Shown: piece after piece, positions 60,601-64,000 of the stretch | Position numbering within the stretch: the first letter of the stretch is position 1 | Layout: every line of letters starts with the position of its first letter | Source of the DNA: Thuidium tamariscinum | Lineage: Eukaryota; Streptophyta; Bryopsida; Hypnales; Thuidiaceae | NCBI GenBank assembly: GCA_947034885.2 | Contig: OX344758.2 | Coordinates: forward strand, 3,412,501-3,476,500 | Length of the DNA stretch: 64,000 nucleotides | Direction: 5' to 3' | The notes under the pieces: generated by a model | Seen by the model: the letters and a program-made list of their open reading frames with translations, nothing else | Told to the model about the DNA's origin: nothing | Databases searched by the model: none | Position numbers and translations under genes: made by a program

Positions 60601-60866
60601 GTACAGTTTTTGTAACAGACAAGGGTGATTGGAGATTTGTGGAGACTTTTCAAGGAAGTGTTTTCAGAATTTGGCGTCTGAAACTTGACTGGGGCGTGAA
60701 TTTAGGAATTGTATTTTGTGTGTTGTTCTCTGGAAAAACACCTATCATTGTGTCTGGTTTGAGTGTAGAATTGACAAAACATGAGTGCTTGGAATTTGAA
60801 AATGTTGCTGCCATGAGAGATGATTGACATGGCTTCTTGCGGGATGGCTTGTTGCAGGAAGATTTT
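57601..60866. other. GC-richer gene-like island, not recognised
   Basis: Several exon-like stretches occur, e.g. after ttgcag at 58330 (reading ARWKAGLRVGDWSDFQLK), around 58580-58720, and after cttgcag at 60080 (FRSAIPKMLLADLATG). They do not link into a recognisable protein. The 20-mer TTGTTCTCTGGAAAAACACC occurs at about 59799 and 60723, a direct repeat about 925 bp apart. It could be a host gene with small exons or a gene remnant. Confidence 0.3.
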
Positions 60867-61030
60867 AGTTTTCTTTGTAGATTTAGATTTGTTCTTTGAT
60901 TTTAGATTTTTTTTTCCTTAGATTTTTGTTTCCTTAATAGATTTAGATTTGTTATTAGATTTCAGATTTTTTCCATAGATTTTAGATTTTTTTTCATAGA
61001 TTTGGAATTTTCATAGATTTAGACTTCATC
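60867..61030. repeat. T-rich low-complexity repeat
   Basis: Many imperfect copies of (T)AGATTT spaced 10-20 bp. No coding sense. Confidence 0.7.
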
Positions 61031-61250
61031 ATATGTACATTTGGACTTCTTGTAAGAAATAAAATTTCTTGGTGATTTTGGCTCTCTAAAATGTATAAAT
61101 TTTTACAAAGTAGAATGTCTCCTATAGAAGATCTTGTTTCTAGTTTGAGTTGTCTTTTAAGAATGCTGAAAAGACATGCCAAATTCATTAAATTGACCTT
61201 TCATCAAGGTATTTTAATGCAAGTCCTAGACACATGATTTTAAGCAAATT

Positions 61251-61328
61251 TTACTTAAAGTACATGACCTTTCAATATGCATTTTTTGACTTAAAATCTC
61301 ACTTAAAACACCCCTTTTTCTTGTAGTG
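61251..61328. mobile_element. CACTA-type MITE fragment (right end)
   Basis: It ends with the complement of CACTACAAGAAAAAGGGGTG, the same terminus as 36541-36738. Only degraded matches to the other arm are seen, so it is truncated. Confidence 0.5.
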
Positions 61329-61399
61329 TAGATGGTCTAAAATATTGATATTATGGGTAAGAATGTAAGGTCTTCAACCAAGGGGAAATGTAGAAATCC

Positions 61400-63620
61400 A
61401 ATCATTCCCTCTATAATGAAAAACTTGCAATATATAATTTTGATTTAGAAGGTACTTGAAGAACAAGGGTAGTTTTGGTATATCCTACTATACATGCTAC
61501 ATGCAAAGCAAATCTTGCATTTCAACCTTAACAAATTGTAAGTGAGTTATAACTTTATTATGCATACTACAATTGACCGATTAGCTTAGATAAAAAATTG
61601 GGCATAAGAATCAAGAATAGCCCACATAGTCAACATCTTCATCTAATAACAGCTTAAAGTTTTCTTCTTGATGTAGATCAATACAATGAAATAATTCATG
61701 TGCTAGAAAACAATCTCTAAATAAATTCCATTCAAATTTGGACCTAATTAGATAAAGTATTCTAATGCATAATCTTTTTAAAGAAAGGTGTGGCAATGAC
61801 AAAGGCAAAAGCATATGGAGTAGGAAAAAATGGACGCAAAAGACTCAAAAAATCATTTTTAATTTGGGGATGTTCTCAATATGGGTTAAAAGTTCCATAG
61901 GAATTTGGAAGATTCCAAGTGTACTAGAACATCTCCCATCGAGGCCTTACAACAATCCATATAATCCACTTGGAGTTTTTGCATCACAAATTTAAAGATT
62001 TGATGCAACAAGGCTCCTATAATGGAAGTACCTTCCTTGTTGTGCAGAACAACCCTTGTTGTTCAATTCTTTCACTACATAGGTTTTTGCTTTTACAACT
62101 GTATAATAAGATTACTAAGTAGGATAAAAAATTCCATTATTGAAAGCCCATTTTGATGAAATTTTTTATATTTTTGAGGCCTTCAACCTAAAGTGAATGA
62201 TAAACAAAGACATGTGACCCCTAATCTAAAACAAATCATGAATGGATGAACATCCAACCAATTACTTCTTCCTTGCCTAGTGGATAAATTAGTCTTAAGA
62301 AAAGATAATCCTAGTCTATTGTTTAATGACTTTGCATTTGAATCCTACTTCAATAACTACACCTAACTACAACTTGTTCTAAAATTGATCCCTCTAGGTT
62401 CTTGCTTAAAATGTATATTACATCTATTCATGAGAGAGTAGATTTGATTTGGGGTACATATATTATACTATGTCCCAAAAACTCAATTTTGAGAACCAAA
62501 AATTGCTTTTGACATCCAATATGATCCAATAAAAATATTGCAAATCAATAAGACAAAATATACTCAAACCAATATCTATGATTTGGAATACACATATTAA
62601 GGTGATTGCAAGAAACTTGAAATTTGGAATGCAGGTGCACACAAAAGTTTTAGATGTTAAATAATTTTTTCAAATTTTTTTGAATTAGTTTATTATTTTT
62701 TACCTGCCCCAAATTAGGTGTCTACCTTGGCCATTTGGGGGGTTTTAGTCCTATTTTTGACCCAAAAATCCAAATTTGAAGCCATAAATTAGACAAGTTA
62801 AAGGTCTACTGACATTACAAGGATTGACAATGAATTTTTATGAAAATAGAAACATGTTTGTTGGGCACATGGGGTCAAAGTGACCTTCCTTTGTACAAAG
62901 GCTATAAAAAAGGGAAAATTTTCTTAGAGGAATTTTTTATTGCAATATGAGTGCAATCTTGTTTAGAAACTTATTTATTTTAAAATAATTTTTTGAATAT
63001 TTTATGAATTATTAAAAATGAAAAGGTCTACAAACCCCTTTTCTGCTACCAGTAGCCTCTGTAGTACTTTGTAGCAATCTAAAATATTGTATAGTATTGA
63101 ATGACGGTCCAAATCTGAAGGCGCCTTGAATTGATAATTAAGATTTGCAAGCGCACTACTAAAGCACATGATTGGTAATATTGGGAAGTACTACTAGTCT
63201 TGTAGCCAAAAATGTAAAAGTGTTTCTTGTAATCACCTATTATACTATCTCTTAAACATATATAAAAAAGTAATCCATAGTTGCTTTCAATATCCAATAT
63301 GATTAATAAAACGATTCAAATCAATGAGAAGAAATATGCTCAAAACCTTTATTCAAAAGTTTTTAGGTGTTATACCTTATTGCATGTTCTTACGAGTAAC
63401 CTTTTCTCCAATATTAATAAGCTTTTCTACAAGCTTGAGACAACTGCCAACAAAAATTAATCCATGACTATACAAACTGTTTCCAACTGGTATCCATAAA
63501 GAATTCAACAAGTATAGGCAATGGAAACTAAAGTCAAGGTTGCATCTAGAAGTACTAGTCTCGGTACTAGTATAGAAGAAATCCTATGCAATCAACCAAT
63601 TTCACCGGGGATGCTATTTT
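61400..63620. repeat. Dispersed block, copy 2 (partner at 5.0-6.6 kb)
   Basis: Same orientation and order as 4980-6600, ending in a degraded copy of the membrane-protein exon 3 (63370-63600). It contains the MITE at 62600-63238. The sequence on either side of that MITE (CATCCAATATGATCC and CAATATCCAATATGATTAAT) is itself duplicated. Confidence 0.65.
62600..63238. mobile_element. Non-autonomous TIR element, 639 bp, 4-bp TSD (ATTA)
   Basis: Ends AGGTGATTGCAAGAAAC and GTTTCTTGTAATCACCT, flanked by ATTA at 62596-62599 and 63239-63242. It is related internally to 25934-26757. Inserted in the dispersed block. Confidence 0.78.
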
Positions 63621-63668
63621 ATGAGCCTACAAGCGTGAGCCCATGAGCCTGTGAGCTTGTGAGCCTAG
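63605..63668. repeat. Short GAGCC-type repeat
   Basis: Five to six copies of GAGCC(T)RYRAGC-like 9-10-mers in a row. Confidence 0.55.
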
Positions 63669-63769
63669 AATTTTTGGTGAAATTTTTAGTGATTTTTAGG
63701 GCATAGACCTATTATCGTGCTTTAAGAATTTTGGATTTTTATATCTAATATCCCCCTCATGAGATTTGA

Positions 63770-64000
63770 AATTTGTGACTTTCAAAACTTCTTTTTTCAA
63801 AATTCTTTTTTTCAATTTTTTTCAATTTTTTTTTCAATCCTTTTTTTATTTTTCAAATTTTTTTTGCAACTCCATCACCCTCCAGAATCCCTCTTGCTAT
63901 TGAAAGGGGTTTGGAGGTAGAGGGCTTTGGAGCTCTCAGAACTTTTTTTTTCATTTTTTTTCAACTTTTTTTTTTCCGACTTTGTTACTAGTTCATTTTC
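63770..64000. repeat. T-rich low-complexity DNA to the window edge
   Basis: Runs of T with short spacers; no feature supported. Confidence 0.5.

Overview
The window is nuclear DNA of a land plant, and most of it is transposon sequence. The plant reading rests on a DEG7-type protease, an orphan first exon of the splicing factor SF3B4, plant L1-type LINE ends with a zf-RVT-like tail, and a Mutator-like (MULE) transposase beside a ULP1-type protease. The lineage below land plant cannot be fixed from what is here. Host genes are few: the 3' part of DEG7 (2-2728, +), a small membrane-protein gene of unknown family (about 6190-7610, -), the SF3B4 first exon (57513-57600, +), and a GC-richer island (56.6-60.8 kb) that looks genic but is not recognised. 

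Layout. 0-9.3 kb: DEG7, the membrane-protein gene and its GC-richer upstream region. 9.3-25.9 kb: AT-rich DNA packed with non-autonomous DNA transposons. These are six copies of a family flanked by TTAA with CCCCTAAA ends, one of a family with 4-bp target duplications, two mariner-like MITEs, and a cluster of LINE 3' ends. 25.9-30.4 kb: a long solo-LTR-like element carrying two other insertions. 30.8-53.9 kb: one very large MULE. 53.9-61.4 kb: CACTA-type MITEs, the SF3B4 exon and the genic island. 61.4-63.6 kb: a diverged second copy of the block at 5.0-6.6 kb, interrupted by another 4-bp-TSD MITE. 

The main object is the MULE at 30823-53931. Its ends read GGYGTTCACTATTT, it is bracketed by a perfect 9-bp target duplication (CCCAATTGC), and its terminal inverted repeats are about 0.82 kb. 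It carries two convergent genes. The + strand gene (38627-43898) would encode about 1,550 residues, with an N-terminal zinc-finger-like segment and a C-terminal C48/ULP1 cysteine protease whose catalytic residues are all present. The - strand gene (about 50970-46727) joins AT-hooks, a MULE DDE transposase core and a SWIM zinc finger. The convergent layout recalls MuDR (mudrA/mudrB), with a ULP1 gene in the second position as in Kaonashi/CUMULE-type elements. Both genes are decayed. Their in-frame stops are TAG or TAA, never TGA, and each fits a lost Gln codon, as expected if methylated CAG/CAA had deaminated. The left TIR is split by a solo-LTR-like element that itself holds a MITE, which gives a readable order of insertions.
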